A stretch of 64,000 nt of DNA. Source: Neorhizobium lilium. GTDB lineage: Bacteria; Pseudomonadota; Alphaproteobacteria; Rhizobiales; Rhizobiaceae. How positions within the stretch are numbered: the stretch's first letter is position 1; the number at the start of each line of letters is the position of its first letter. The notes beneath the pieces are model-generated. The model saw nothing but the letters and a program-made list of their open reading frames with translations. It made no database searches and had not been told where the DNA came from. Shown here piece after piece: positions 54,801 through 63,452 of the stretch. The position numbers and the translations under genes are program-made. The stretch spans positions 62,001 through 126,000 of the forward strand of contig NZ_SBIP01000005.1 in the NCBI RefSeq assembly GCF_004053875.1, written 5' to 3'.

Positions 54801-57324
54801 CTTGGTGACCGCGGGAGCCGAAAGCCTCGTCTCCGTGCAGACGGCAAGCCTTGGCGCAAATGGCGGCGAGGTGGAGATCCCCGTCACCGCCGCCTGGGGT
54901 GCGGGCTCCTACGTAACCGCGACGCTCTACCGGCCCGGTGAGGCGCAGGAGAGCCGCATGCCGATGCGCGCCATCGGCATCACCTGGCTGAAAGTAGACC
55001 CGGAGAGCCGCAATCTCAGCGTTTCCATCGAGGCGCCGGAGAAGACCCTGCCGCGTCAGCCGCTGGATATCGCGCTGCAGGTGGCCGGAGCCGGCGCCAC
55101 GGAAGAGGCCTATGTGACGGTGGCGGCGGTGGATGTCGGCATCCTCAATCTCACCCGCTACGAGCCGCCTGCGCCCGACAGCTGGTATTTCGGGCAGCGC
55201 CGGCTGGGCTTGGAAATCCGCGATATCTACGGCCGGCTGATCGACGGTTCGCTGGGTGCGACCGGCCAGTTGCGCACCGGCGGCGATGGTAGCGTTTCGC
55301 TCCAGGCGAGCCCGCCCAAGGAAAAGCTCGTCGCCTTCTTCTCCGGCCCTGTGCGGCTCGATGGCGAAGGCAAGGCGCATGTTTCCTTCGACATTCCGCA
55401 GTTCAACGGCACGGTCCGGGTCATGGCCGCCGCCTGGTCGAAGACGGGGGTCGGGCACGGCGTCAAGGATGTCGTCATCCGCGATCCGATCGTGGTGACG
55501 GCCAGCCTGCCGCGCTTCCTCGCGCCTGGCGACGACAGCAATCTGCGGCTCGACATCGCCAATACGGATGCGCCGGCCGGGACCTACGATCTCAGCGTCA
55601 CAACCAACACGCCTGTCGCCGTCGGGCAGAGCGCGATCAAGCCGGTCGTGCTTGCCGCAGGCGGGAAGGCCAGCATCACGCTGCCGCTTGTCGGCATCCA
55701 GCCGGGAGACGGAACGGTCGCCATTCGCCTATCGAACAGCTCAGGGCTGTCGCTAGAGCAGGTTCTCGATGTGCCGGTGCGGCCGGCCGCCATGCCGGTG
55801 ACGGAGCGCCGTCTGGTCGATCTCAAGCCGGGCGGCAGCGTCACGGTGGATCAGGCATTGCTGTCCGACAGCATCCTGCAGGGCGCTTCGGTCAGCGTGA
55901 ATGTCAGCCGCTCCACCGCCTTCGACGTGCCAGCCCTGCTGATGAGCCTCGACCGCTACCCCTATGGCTGCGCCGAGCAGACCACAAGCCGGGCCTTGCC
56001 GCTTCTCTATCTCAGCGAGCTGGCGGTTCAGAATGGCCTTGCCGACGAGGCCGAGGTCAAGAAACGCGTACAGGATGCCATCTACCGGGTGCTGTCCTAC
56101 CAGTCCTCAACCGGAAGCTTCGGCCTCTGGGGTCCGGACAGCGGCGATCTCTGGCTCGATTCCTACGTGACGGACTTCCTGTCGCGGGCACGCGAACAGG
56201 GCTACGAGGTTTCGGAGCAGGCGCTCGTCCAGGCTCTCGAAAATCTGCAGAATGCCATGGGCTACACGAACAACGTGAAGGACCAGGGCAATGAGATGGC
56301 CTATGCGCTTTACGTGCTTGCCCGCAACCGAAAGGCCGCGATCAGCGACCTGCGTTATTACGCGGATACGTTGTTGAACGATTTCCCGACGCCGCTAGCC
56401 AAGGCCCATCTGGCAGCGGCCCTGTCCCTCTACGGCGATGCCCAACGGGCGCAGTCGATCTTCGCGCAGTCGCTGCAGATGTCTCAGGACGCACAGATCC
56501 ACAAGGTAAGCCTGGCGCGTTCCGACTATGGTTCGTCGCTCCGGGACGGCGCGGCAGTTCTGGCGCTTGCGGCGGAAAGCCGTCCGGTGCCGCCCATCGT
56601 GCCGCAGCTGGCGAGCGTCGTTGCCAAGGAGTGGAGCTCGAAGGCATATACCAGCACGCAGGAGCAGTCCTGGATGCTGCTCGCCGCTCGTGCATTGCAG
56701 GCCGGCGACGAGGATCTCCAGCTTGACGTCAACGGCACGGCGCATCGCGGGACGCTGATGTCCCGCGTGACCGGGGAAGCGCTCAGCGAGCATCCGCTGA
56801 CGATCCGCAACACCAGCAGTGCGGCTCTTTCTGCCGCCATCACCACGGTCGCCGCGCCGTCACAGCCGCTGGCGGCTGGCGGCGACGGCTTCGCCATCAC
56901 CCGCACTTACTATACGATGGACGGCGAGGAGGCGAATGTCAGCCAGGCGAAGCAGAACGAGCGCTATGTCGTCGTGCTGAAAGTCACCGAGACAAACGAG
57001 TGGCCGTCCAGGATCGTGGTGACGGACCTGCTTCCCGCCGGGTTCGAGATCGACAATCCGAATATCGTCAACAGCGCCAGCCTTTCCAGTTTCGACTGGC
57101 TTGAGGAGGTAGAGCCGGCCCATACGGAGTTCCGCAACGATCGCTTCGTTGCGGCCTTCAACAGGACCGCCGGCGATGCCAGGGAGATTACGCTTGCCTA
57201 TGTCGTGCGCGCCGTGACGCCCGGCGTCTACGATCACCCGGCCGCGCAGGTGGACGACATGTATCGCCCGCAATTCTCGGGGCGCACCGCAAGCGGCAAG
57301 ATGGAGGTCGTCGCTGCGCCGTAG
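51877..57324 (+). CDS. Bacterial alpha-2-macroglobulin with PAN/Apple domain and thioester
   Basis: Large periplasmic protease trap of 1815 residues from the ATG at 51877 (GGGGGGA upstream). Signal peptide ending near PPLAAAERR without a lipobox. A PAN/Apple-type domain follows (residues about 25-95; CEATC, CRAFTYN, WCFLK). Then come macroglobulin-type beta domains, including the WTERGIYRPGEIVHATALAR region and an LSRFLAPGDDSNL-like stretch. The thioester motif Cys1365-Ala-Glu-Gln (YPYGCAEQTTSRALPL) opens the alpha-helical thioester domain. It is paired with pbpC 18 bp downstream, as in many Gram-negatives, suggesting defence of the cell wall against foreign proteases. Confidence 0.94.
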   Translation: MSRHAFFGLSALLLSVFALAPPLAAAERRIETTADSDYSGFDLRTVKNVTQQQCEATCIGDNACRAFTYNVKAKWCFLKSDFSQLNTFVGAVAGKIVETAADPDIGAPEKLSFISEDLLQQAREEKAGLALGDNQQGYGLANLKAIAQSELVAGRIDTAMYNYKGALSVAPDDAALWIELARAAGTAPKDNSEAAGEAVLAAINGYQASRTTQTRADALAVLGAALAKQANYRPALSAYKASLALVNARTVQATYNDLRERQGFRVTGNTVDNDSADPRACVQFSEPLVKSGVDYAPFVVLDGKAPKAMEAKDSQICVEGLTHGQRYKLSLRRGLPSSVDEALLAQVDLDLYVKDRSPTVRFTGDSFVLPSTARRGIPLVSVNTEKANLKLYRVGDRNVAALLANSQFLSQMDGYTAGQIEQQNGELVWQGTIDISRDLNKDVVTSFPVDEALPARKPGVYVLTAAASNATIQEYDNRATQWFVVSDIGLTTYAGTDGLHVFARALGTAKPIAGADLQLIAKNNEILGTAKTDADGRAVFTAGLIRGAAGMVPAVLTAQNKGQDYVFLDMTRAGFDLSDRGVTGRPAPGAIDVLPWTERGIYRPGEIVHATALARNIDATATPNLPLTFVFLRPDGVEERRFVNNGSLGGYALDLPLLGSAMRGTWTMQVFADPKGTALAEKTFLVDDFVPDRIEFDMTSEIKEIEVGKPVPVAVEGRFLYGAPAAGLTLEGEVVLKPTRDSADFPGYQFGLADEEETEAVRTTLDALDPTDEEGKASFDAAISEVPSTTQLVKAEVTVRMREAGGRAVERSLSLPVKADGGRIGIKPEFSGDLAENAVGNFNVITVDPDGKKQAQKGLLWKLVKIDRDYQWYRDGSSWRFEPVTKTRQVANGVVDATTDGGKIAVPVAWGRYRLEIETAAVGGPQSSVEFDAGWFVSASSSETPDALEVALDKPSYKIGETAKLKVSSRYAGELLVTAGAESLVSVQTASLGANGGEVEIPVTAAWGAGSYVTATLYRPGEAQESRMPMRAIGITWLKVDPESRNLSVSIEAPEKTLPRQPLDIALQVAGAGATEEAYVTVAAVDVGILNLTRYEPPAPDSWYFGQRRLGLEIRDIYGRLIDGSLGATGQLRTGGDGSVSLQASPPKEKLVAFFSGPVRLDGEGKAHVSFDIPQFNGTVRVMAAAWSKTGVGHGVKDVVIRDPIVVTASLPRFLAPGDDSNLRLDIANTDAPAGTYDLSVTTNTPVAVGQSAIKPVVLAAGGKASITLPLVGIQPGDGTVAIRLSNSSGLSLEQVLDVPVRPAAMPVTERRLVDLKPGGSVTVDQALLSDSILQGASVSVNVSRSTAFDVPALLMSLDRYPYGCAEQTTSRALPLLYLSELAVQNGLADEAEVKKRVQDAIYRVLSYQSSTGSFGLWGPDSGDLWLDSYVTDFLSRAREQGYEVSEQALVQALENLQNAMGYTNNVKDQGNEMAYALYVLARNRKAAISDLRYYADTLLNDFPTPLAKAHLAAALSLYGDAQRAQSIFAQSLQMSQDAQIHKVSLARSDYGSSLRDGAAVLALAAESRPVPPIVPQLASVVAKEWSSKAYTSTQEQSWMLLAARALQAGDEDLQLDVNGTAHRGTLMSRVTGEALSEHPLTIRNTSSAALSAAITTVAAPSQPLAAGGDGFAITRTYYTMDGEEANVSQAKQNERYVVVLKVTETNEWPSRIVVTDLLPAGFEIDNPNIVNSASLSSFDWLEEVEPAHTEFRNDRFVAAFNRTAGDAREITLAYVVRAVTPGVYDHPAAQVDDMYRPQFSGRTASGKMEVVAAP

Positions 57325-57342
57325 CGGCGTCGGACGGATTCC

Positions 57343-59424
57343 ATGAAGCGCAGGTGGAAAGCAGTCATTGGCCTCGGCACCTGCCTTGTCTTGCTGGCGG
57401 GCGCAGCGCTCGGTCTTGATGCAGCCGACAAGGCCTATCCGCCGCCGCTCGACGGGGCGAAGACGCAGTCCGTCGAAGTGCTGGATGCCAATGGCGATCT
57501 GCTTCGGGCCTTTGCAACCAGGGAAGGTCGCTGGCGGCTGAAGACCGGCGTGGAGGATGTCGATCCTCGCCTGGTCGACATGCTGATCGCCTATGAGGAC
57601 CAGCGCTTCTACGAGCATTCCGGCGTGGACCTGCGAGCGCTCGGCCGGGCGGCACTTCAGTTCCTCGGCAATGGACGCATCGTGTCGGGCGCATCGACGT
57701 TGTCCATGCAGGTGGCCCGGCTGATCGAGCCGCGCCAGTCGCGATCCGTGTCGGCCAAGCTGCGGCAGCTCGTGCGGGCGGTGCAGATCGAGCGCCGCTT
57801 GAGCAAGGCGCAGATCCTCGAACTCTACCTCACCCACGCCCCCTATGGCGGCAATCTCGAAGGCGTGCGGGCGGCGAGCCTTGCCTATTTCGGCAAGGAG
57901 CCACGCCGGCTGACGCTGTCGGAGGCGGCGCTTCTCGTGGCGCTTCCGCAATCTCCCGAGGCACGGCGGCCGGACCGGCATCAGGAGGCGGCGCGGCAGG
58001 CGCGGGGCCGGGTCTTGATGCGGGCCGCGGTCGCGGCGCTGACGGGCGAAGGCGAGGCGGAAAGGGCGGCGGCCGAGGCCATGCCGCGACGGCGGCTGCA
58101 ATTGCCGGCCCTTGCCGCGCATCTGGCGGAGGCGGCCATCCGCCGGCAGCCGCAGGTGGAGCAACATCGGACGACGTTGAAACGCAGTATCCAGCAAGCG
58201 CTGGAACAGGTGGCGCGAGACGCATCCTCCAAGCTCAGCCCGAAAGTCTCGCTTGCCATGGTCATGGCGGATGCGACGACCGGCGCGATCGTCGGCGAGG
58301 TGGGATCGGCCGATTACTTCGACGCCAGCCGTTCAGGCTGGGTGGACATGACGCGGGTCTATCGCTCGCCGGGCTCCACCCTCAAGCCGTTCATCTACGG
58401 ACTGGCCTTCGAGCAGGGGCTGGTCGCCCAGGAAACCATCATCGAGGACCGTCCGGCGGATTTCTTCGGTTACCGCCCGAAGAATTTCGACATGACCTAT
58501 CAGGGCGACGTGACCGTGCGTCAAGCGTTGCAATTGTCGCTCAACGTGCCGGCGGTGCGGCTTCTGGATGCGCTTGGGCCTTCCCGGCTGATGATCCGCT
58601 TTCGCCGCGTCGATGTCCGGCCTGTGCTGCCGCCCAACGAGGCGCCGGGCCTGGCAATCGGGCTCGGCGGCGTCGGAATTACGCTGAAGGATCTTGTCCA
58701 GGCCTATGCGGCTCTTGCCAATCGCGGCCATCCGGTGCGGCTGGGGGACGGTATCCAGGATCAGCCCGGAGCGATCGACGGTGAGCCGCTTCTAGAACCG
58801 CAGGCGGTCTGGAATGTCGCGGATATCCTCTCGGATGTGCTGCCGCCCATGGGCAGCCGGCGGCTCGGCATCGCCTATAAGACGGGCACCAGCTACGGCT
58901 ACCGCGATGCCTGGTCGGTTGGCTTCGACGGACGTTATGTGCTGGGGGTCTGGGTCGGACGGCCGGACAATGGTGCTGTGCCCGGCATTTTCGGCTACCA
59001 GACGGCGGCCCCCATCCTGTTCGAGGCATTTTCGAAGTCCGGTGTCGCTATCACGCCCCTGCCGCCGGCACCGCCGGGTGCCACCCATATCGCCCAAGGC
59101 GATCTGCCTATCAGTCAGCGTCGTTTTTCGATGACGGCGGGCGGGCTCTTCTCGGCATCGACACGCGAGCCGGCGCCGCAGATCGTCTACCCGCCGGAGG
59201 GCGCGCGCGTCGATCTGGGCGCCAAGGCGGGAGAGATATCGCCGCTGGTGCTGAAGCTTCAGGGGGGAAGGGCGCCGTTCCGGTGGCTTGCCAACGGCCA
59301 GCCGCTTTCGGAGGTTTCGCGCCGCCGCACCAGCGAGTGGACGCCGGATGGAGCGGGCTATTCGACGCTGACGGTGATCGATGCTGCCGGGCGGGCCGCA
59401 AGCGTCAGGTTTTTTGTCGAGTAG
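57343..59424 (+). CDS. pbpC: Penicillin-binding protein 1C
   Basis: Bifunctional peptidoglycan synthase, 693 residues, anchored by one N-terminal helix (WKAVIGLGTCLVLLAGAALGL). The glycosyltransferase 51 domain has Glu85 in YEDQRFYEHSGVD and STLSMQVARL. The transpeptidase domain has Ser345-Thr-Leu-Lys348 (SPGSTLKPFIYG), SLN and KTGTS. A C-terminal PBP1C-type beta domain starts near residue 600 (PAPQIVYPPEGARVDLG). It is co-transcribed with the macroglobulin gene. Confidence 0.95.
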   Translation: MKRRWKAVIGLGTCLVLLAGAALGLDAADKAYPPPLDGAKTQSVEVLDANGDLLRAFATREGRWRLKTGVEDVDPRLVDMLIAYEDQRFYEHSGVDLRALGRAALQFLGNGRIVSGASTLSMQVARLIEPRQSRSVSAKLRQLVRAVQIERRLSKAQILELYLTHAPYGGNLEGVRAASLAYFGKEPRRLTLSEAALLVALPQSPEARRPDRHQEAARQARGRVLMRAAVAALTGEGEAERAAAEAMPRRRLQLPALAAHLAEAAIRRQPQVEQHRTTLKRSIQQALEQVARDASSKLSPKVSLAMVMADATTGAIVGEVGSADYFDASRSGWVDMTRVYRSPGSTLKPFIYGLAFEQGLVAQETIIEDRPADFFGYRPKNFDMTYQGDVTVRQALQLSLNVPAVRLLDALGPSRLMIRFRRVDVRPVLPPNEAPGLAIGLGGVGITLKDLVQAYAALANRGHPVRLGDGIQDQPGAIDGEPLLEPQAVWNVADILSDVLPPMGSRRLGIAYKTGTSYGYRDAWSVGFDGRYVLGVWVGRPDNGAVPGIFGYQTAAPILFEAFSKSGVAITPLPPAPPGATHIAQGDLPISQRRFSMTAGGLFSASTREPAPQIVYPPEGARVDLGAKAGEISPLVLKLQGGRAPFRWLANGQPLSEVSRRRTSEWTPDGAGYSTLTVIDAAGRAASVRFFVE

Positions 59425-59460
59425 GTTTTAACAATCGGACTGAGGCGGCCTTCCCACCCA

Positions 59461-59577
59461 CCCTCATTCCTGTGCTTGTGACAGGAATCCAGCGGTCGCG
59501 CGTCTGCGCGGCGAAGGCCCTTTACAGCCCAAGGACTTGGGCTGGCTGGATTCCTGTGACGAGCACAGGAATGAGGG
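59461..59577. repeat. RIME-like palindromic repeat, copy 3
   Basis: A 117-bp element between pbpC and the convergent peptide transporter operon. Same architecture as copies at 13743 and 25521 but with the inner modules in reversed order: the CGCG-rich palindrome comes first, then AGCCCAAG-GA-CTTGGGCT, so it is inserted in the opposite orientation. It may also serve as a bidirectional terminator. Confidence 0.85.
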
Positions 59578-59621
59578 AGGTGAGGGCTGGCGCCATCTCA
59601 TTAAGGCCGTAACGGCTTTGA

Positions 59622-60467
59622 TCACGCAGCCGCCGCGGCCGCCTTCTTGCTTGCGATCCGGGCGCGGATGGACTCCACGTCAGCGCGCGGCGTGGCGGCG
59701 AAAAGCGTGCGCGTATAGTCGTGCTTCGGATCGGAGAACACCTCTTCGCGGGTGCCGTGTTCGACCGCTTCGCCGAAATACATCACCATGACTTCATCGG
59801 CGATGTAGCGCACCACGGACAAGTCATGGCTGATGAAGACGTAGGTGAGGCCGAACTCGTCCTGCAGGTCGGCGAGCAGGTTGAGCACCTGGGCCTGAAC
59901 CGACAGATCGAGCGCCGAGACCGGCTCGTCGAGCACGAGCAGCTTCGGGTTCAGCATCAGGGCGCGCGCAATGGCGATACGCTGACGCTGGCCGCCGGAG
60001 AACATGTGCGGATAGCGGTTGTAGTGTTCCGGTCCGAGACCCACCTTCGTCAGCATCTGGTTGGCACGCTCGCGCCGTTCGCTGGCCGGCATATCGGTGT
60101 TGATCGCCAGCGGCTCGCCCAGCACGTCGCCGATCTTCTGGCGCGGGTTGAGCGATCCGTAAGGGTTCTGGAAGACGATCTGCACCTTCTGGCGCATGTC
60201 CTTGGTCAGATGACCGGGCCTTGTGTCGACCTTTGTGCCATCGATCAGCAGGTCGCCGCCGGTAGGCTCATCAATAAAGGTGATCATGCGGGCGAGCGTG
60301 GACTTGCCGCAGCCGGATTCGCCGACGATCGCCAGCGTCTTGCCGCGCTCCAGCTTGAAGGAGACGCCCTTGACCGCATGAACGGTCTTCTTGGGCTTGA
60401 ACAGCCCGCCCGGCAATTCGTAGTCGCGCCTGATATCGCGGACCTCGAGCATCGTGTTGTCGCTCAT
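59622..60467 (-). CDS. dppF: Dipeptide ABC transporter ATPase DppF
   Basis: Second ATPase of a peptide/nickel-type importer, 281 residues. Walker A GESGCGKST, Q-loop VFQNPYGSLNPRQ, signature FSGGQRQRIAIARAL, Walker B LLVLDEPVSALDLSVQ and switch FISHDLSVVRYIAD. It overlaps dppD by 4 bp (ATGA). The alanine-rich tail (KKAAAAAA) is unremarkable. Last gene of the leftward operon. Confidence 0.93.
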   Translation of the reverse strand: MSDNTMLEVRDIRRDYELPGGLFKPKKTVHAVKGVSFKLERGKTLAIVGESGCGKSTLARMITFIDEPTGGDLLIDGTKVDTRPGHLTKDMRQKVQIVFQNPYGSLNPRQKIGDVLGEPLAINTDMPASERRERANQMLTKVGLGPEHYNRYPHMFSGGQRQRIAIARALMLNPKLLVLDEPVSALDLSVQAQVLNLLADLQDEFGLTYVFISHDLSVVRYIADEVMVMYFGEAVEHGTREEVFSDPKHDYTRTLFAATPRADVESIRARIASKKAAAAAA

Positions 60468-61336
60468 GCGTTTACTCCGTTCGTTCCCGCCGATGGAGCG
60501 GGTTCCGGATTGCCGTCGAAGAAGTCGGAGACCGTGGTCAGGCGGTCGCCCGTGGCATTTTCCGGCAAGGCGGCCAAAAGCGCCTTGGTGTAGTTGCTCC
60601 TCGGGTTTTCGAAGAGGGACAGCACGTCGGCTTCCTCCATCTTCTTGCCCTTGTACTGGACCACGACGCGATCGGCCGTTTCGGCCACGACACCCATGTC
60701 ATGGGTGATCATGATCAGGCCCATGCCGTTTTTGGCCTGCAGGTCCATGATGAGGTCGAGGATCTGCTTCTGGATGGTGACGTCGAGCGCCGTCGTCGGC
60801 TCGTCGGCGATCAGCAGCTTCGGGCTGCAGGCAATCGCGATGGCGATCATCACGCGCTGGCACTGGCCGCCGGACATCTGGTGCGGGAAGCTGTTCAGAC
60901 GCTCCTCCGGGTTGGGAAGCCCGACCTGACAGAACAGGTCGATGGCGCGGGCGCGACGCGCCTTTTTATCGAGGCGCAAATGGACGCGGAGCACTTCCTC
61001 GATCTGGAAGCCCACGGTGAAACAGGGGTTGAGGCTGGCGACCGGCTCCTGGAAGATCATGGCGATATCCTTGCCGATCAGCGCGCGGCGCTCGGTGGCG
61101 CTGATGTTCTGGATGTCTCGGCCTTCGAACAGCATGCGGTCGGCGGTGATCTTGGCCGTCCAGGGCAGGAGGCCCATGACGGCCAGCATGGCCACGGACT
61201 TGCCGGAACCGCTCTCCCCGACGATTGCCAGGACCTCGGCCTTTTCGACCGAGATGGAGACCCCGTCCACGGCCTTGAACCAGCCGGTGGCGGTTTCGAA
61301 CTGAACGGTGAGGTTGTCTATTTGCAGAAGCGCCAT
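60464..61336 (-). CDS. dppD: Dipeptide ABC transporter ATPase DppD
   Basis: First ATPase of the peptide importer, 290 residues. Walker [28 protein letters not shown], signature [31 protein letters not shown] and [14 protein letters not shown]. Three bases separate its ATG from the dppC stop. It pairs with DppF as a heterodimer. Confidence 0.93.
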   Translation of the reverse strand: MALLQIDNLTVQFETATGWFKAVDGVSISVEKAEVLAIVGESGSGKSVAMLAVMGLLPWTAKITADRMLFEGRDIQNISATERRALIGKDIAMIFQEPVASLNPCFTVGFQIEEVLRVHLRLDKKARRARAIDLFCQVGLPNPEERLNSFPHQMSGGQCQRVMIAIAIACSPKLLIADEPTTALDVTIQKQILDLIMDLQAKNGMGLIMITHDMGVVAETADRVVVQYKGKKMEEADVLSLFENPRSNYTKALLAALPENATGDRLTTVSDFFDGNPEPAPSAGTNGVNA

Positions 61337-61339
61337 TCT

Positions 61340-62263
61340 CTAAGACCTCTTCAGTTTCGGGTCGAGCGCATCGCGCAGTCCGTCGCCCATCAGGTTGATC
61401 GCCAGCACGGTGATGAGGATGGCGAGGCCCGGAAAGGTGACGACCCACCATGCACGCAGGATGAACTCGCGGGCTTCGGCCAGCATCGTGCCCCATTCGG
61501 GGGCCGGCGGCTGGGCACCCATGCCGAGGAAGCCGAGCGCTGCCGCATCGAGGATGGCGTTGGAGAAGGACAGCGTCGCCTGCACGATCAGCGGCGCGGT
61601 GCAATTGGGCAGGATGGTGCGGAACATCAGCCGCAGCGGGCCGGCGCCGGCAAGGCGGGCGGCGGTCACGTAGTCGCGGCTCTTCTCGCCCATCACGGCG
61701 GCGCGGGTCAGGCGCACGAAATGCGGCTGCAGGGTGAGCGCGATCGCGATCATGCCGTTGGTCAGGCTCGGGCCGAGGATGGCGACGAGCACGAGAGCGA
61801 GCAGCAGCGAGGGGAAGGCGAGGATGATGTCCATCACGCGCATGATGACGGTATCGACCCAGCCGCGGTAGTAACCGGCGATCAGGCCGACCAGAATGCC
61901 GCCGACCAGCGACAGCGTGGTGACGAAGACACCGATGAACAGGGAGTATTGGGCGCCGTAGATGAGGCGCGAGAGGATGTCGCGGCCGACCGGATCGGTG
62001 CCGAGCAGATAGGCGGTGCGGCCGCCATCGCTCCAGGCGGGGGGCAGCAGCACGGCGTCGCGGTTCTGTTCGAAAGGCGAATGCGGTGCGATCAGCCCGG
62101 CGAAGACAGCCACGAAGATCAGGATAAGGAAGACCACGAGCCCGATCACGGCGCCGCGATTTTCGGAAAAGTAGAACCAGAACTCGCGGAACATCTGGCG
62201 CCGCAAAGCGGCGCTCGACAGGACCTGTGGTGAATTGTCGATATCGGTGATGGTATCGGCCAT
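61340..62263 (-). CDS. dppC: Dipeptide ABC transporter permease DppC
   Basis: Inner-membrane permease of 307 residues with the long N-terminal segment and first helix typical of DppC/OppC (FWFYFSENRGAVIGLVVFL), LLGTDPVGRDILSRLIYGA, and coupling loop YVTAARLAGAGPLRLMFRTILPN. It follows dppB by 26 bp. Confidence 0.92.
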   Translation of the reverse strand: MADTITDIDNSPQVLSSAALRRQMFREFWFYFSENRGAVIGLVVFLILIFVAVFAGLIAPHSPFEQNRDAVLLPPAWSDGGRTAYLLGTDPVGRDILSRLIYGAQYSLFIGVFVTTLSLVGGILVGLIAGYYRGWVDTVIMRVMDIILAFPSLLLALVLVAILGPSLTNGMIAIALTLQPHFVRLTRAAVMGEKSRDYVTAARLAGAGPLRLMFRTILPNCTAPLIVQATLSFSNAILDAAALGFLGMGAQPPAPEWGTMLAEAREFILRAWWVVTFPGLAILITVLAINLMGDGLRDALDPKLKRS

Positions 62264-62289
62264 GGGAATTTTCTCCTTCTCGTGCCGGT

Positions 62290-63294
62290 TCAGTGTCTGA
62301 TTCTGGGGTTGATCAGGCCGTAGAGCAGATCGACCACGAGATTGACGAACATGATGATGGCGGCGATCAGCAGCAGGCCGCCCTGGATGACCGGATAGTC
62401 GCGGCGGAAGACGCTATCCACCATCCACTTGCCGATACCCGGCCAGGAGAAGATCGTCTCGGTCAGGATGGCGCCGGCCAGCATGACGCCGATCTGCAGG
62501 CCGATCGTGGTGATGACGGGGATCATGGCGTTGCGCAGCGCATGGATGCCGACGACGCGGAACGGCGACAGACCCTTGGCGCGGGCGGTGCGGACGTAAT
62601 CTTCAGACAGGACTTCGAGCATGGCGGAGCGCGTCTGGCGGGCGATGACGGCCAGCGGAATGGTTGCCAGCACGATCGAGGGCAGCGCCAGATGGCTAAT
62701 GGCGGACGCAAATGCCCCCTTCTGCCCCGACAGGAGCGAATCGATCAGCATGAAGCCGGTGACCGGCTTGAAGAAGAACATCAGCGAGATTCGGCCGGAA
62801 ACCGGAAACCACTGCAGCGTGCCGGAGAAGAGAATGATCAGCAGCAGGCCCCACCAGAAGATCGGCATGGAATAGCCGACAAGCGCGATACCCATCAGCC
62901 CCTGGTCGAAGATCGAGCCGCGCTTGATGGCGGCGATCATGCCGGCCGGGATGCCGAGTGCGATGGCAATGACGATGGCGCAGAAGGATAATTCGACGGT
63001 AGCCGGAAACAGCGCCCAGAACTGCTTGAGGATCGGCGTCTTGGAGACGATCGAGGAGCCGAAGTCTCCCGTTACGATCCCGCCAAGATAGTCGAAATAC
63101 TGGATGACGATCGGCCGATCCATGCCCAGATCATGGCTGATCTGTGCATGCCGCTCCGGCGACATGACCCGCTCCCCGGACAGGAGTTCCACGGGATCGC
63201 CCGGCAGAAGGCGGATGAACGCGAAAGCGATGATCGAGACCCCGATAAAGGTCGGGATCAACACGGCAAGGCGCCGCAACAGGAAGCCAAACAT
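62290..63294 (-). CDS. dppB: Dipeptide ABC transporter permease DppB
   Basis: Inner-membrane permease of 334 residues. It starts MFGFLLRRLAVLIPTFIGVS; LLPGDPVELLSG, VRTARAKGLSPFRVVGIHAL and ILTETIFSWPGIGKWMVDSVF are standard DppB features. It follows the binding-protein gene by 158 bp, a gap with a strong hairpin. Confidence 0.93.
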   Translation of the reverse strand: MFGFLLRRLAVLIPTFIGVSIIAFAFIRLLPGDPVELLSGERVMSPERHAQISHDLGMDRPIVIQYFDYLGGIVTGDFGSSIVSKTPILKQFWALFPATVELSFCAIVIAIALGIPAGMIAAIKRGSIFDQGLMGIALVGYSMPIFWWGLLLIILFSGTLQWFPVSGRISLMFFFKPVTGFMLIDSLLSGQKGAFASAISHLALPSIVLATIPLAVIARQTRSAMLEVLSEDYVRTARAKGLSPFRVVGIHALRNAMIPVITTIGLQIGVMLAGAILTETIFSWPGIGKWMVDSVFRRDYPVIQGGLLLIAAIIMFVNLVVDLLYGLINPRIRH

Positions 63295-63401
63295 GGAAGA
63301 CCTTTGGTGGTTCTTGGGCCTGACCGATTCACGGCCGTGTCAAGCCATGGCAACGGCAATTCCGGCGTCTCCGCCTGATTTTTGGGCGCTTCATATGAAA
63401 A

Positions 63402-63432
63402 TGCCGCGGGAAACGCAACGCATCCCGCGGCA
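63402..63432 (-). terminator. Hairpin after dppA (partial terminator)
   Basis: TGCCGCGGGA (63402-63411) pairs over 10 bp with TCCCGCGGCA (63423-63432), 11-nt loop. On the minus strand the stem is followed by TTTTC. It probably limits read-through from dppA into dppBCDF. Confidence 0.7.
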
Positions 63433-63452
63433 AAATCAGGTTTATTCAGCGA

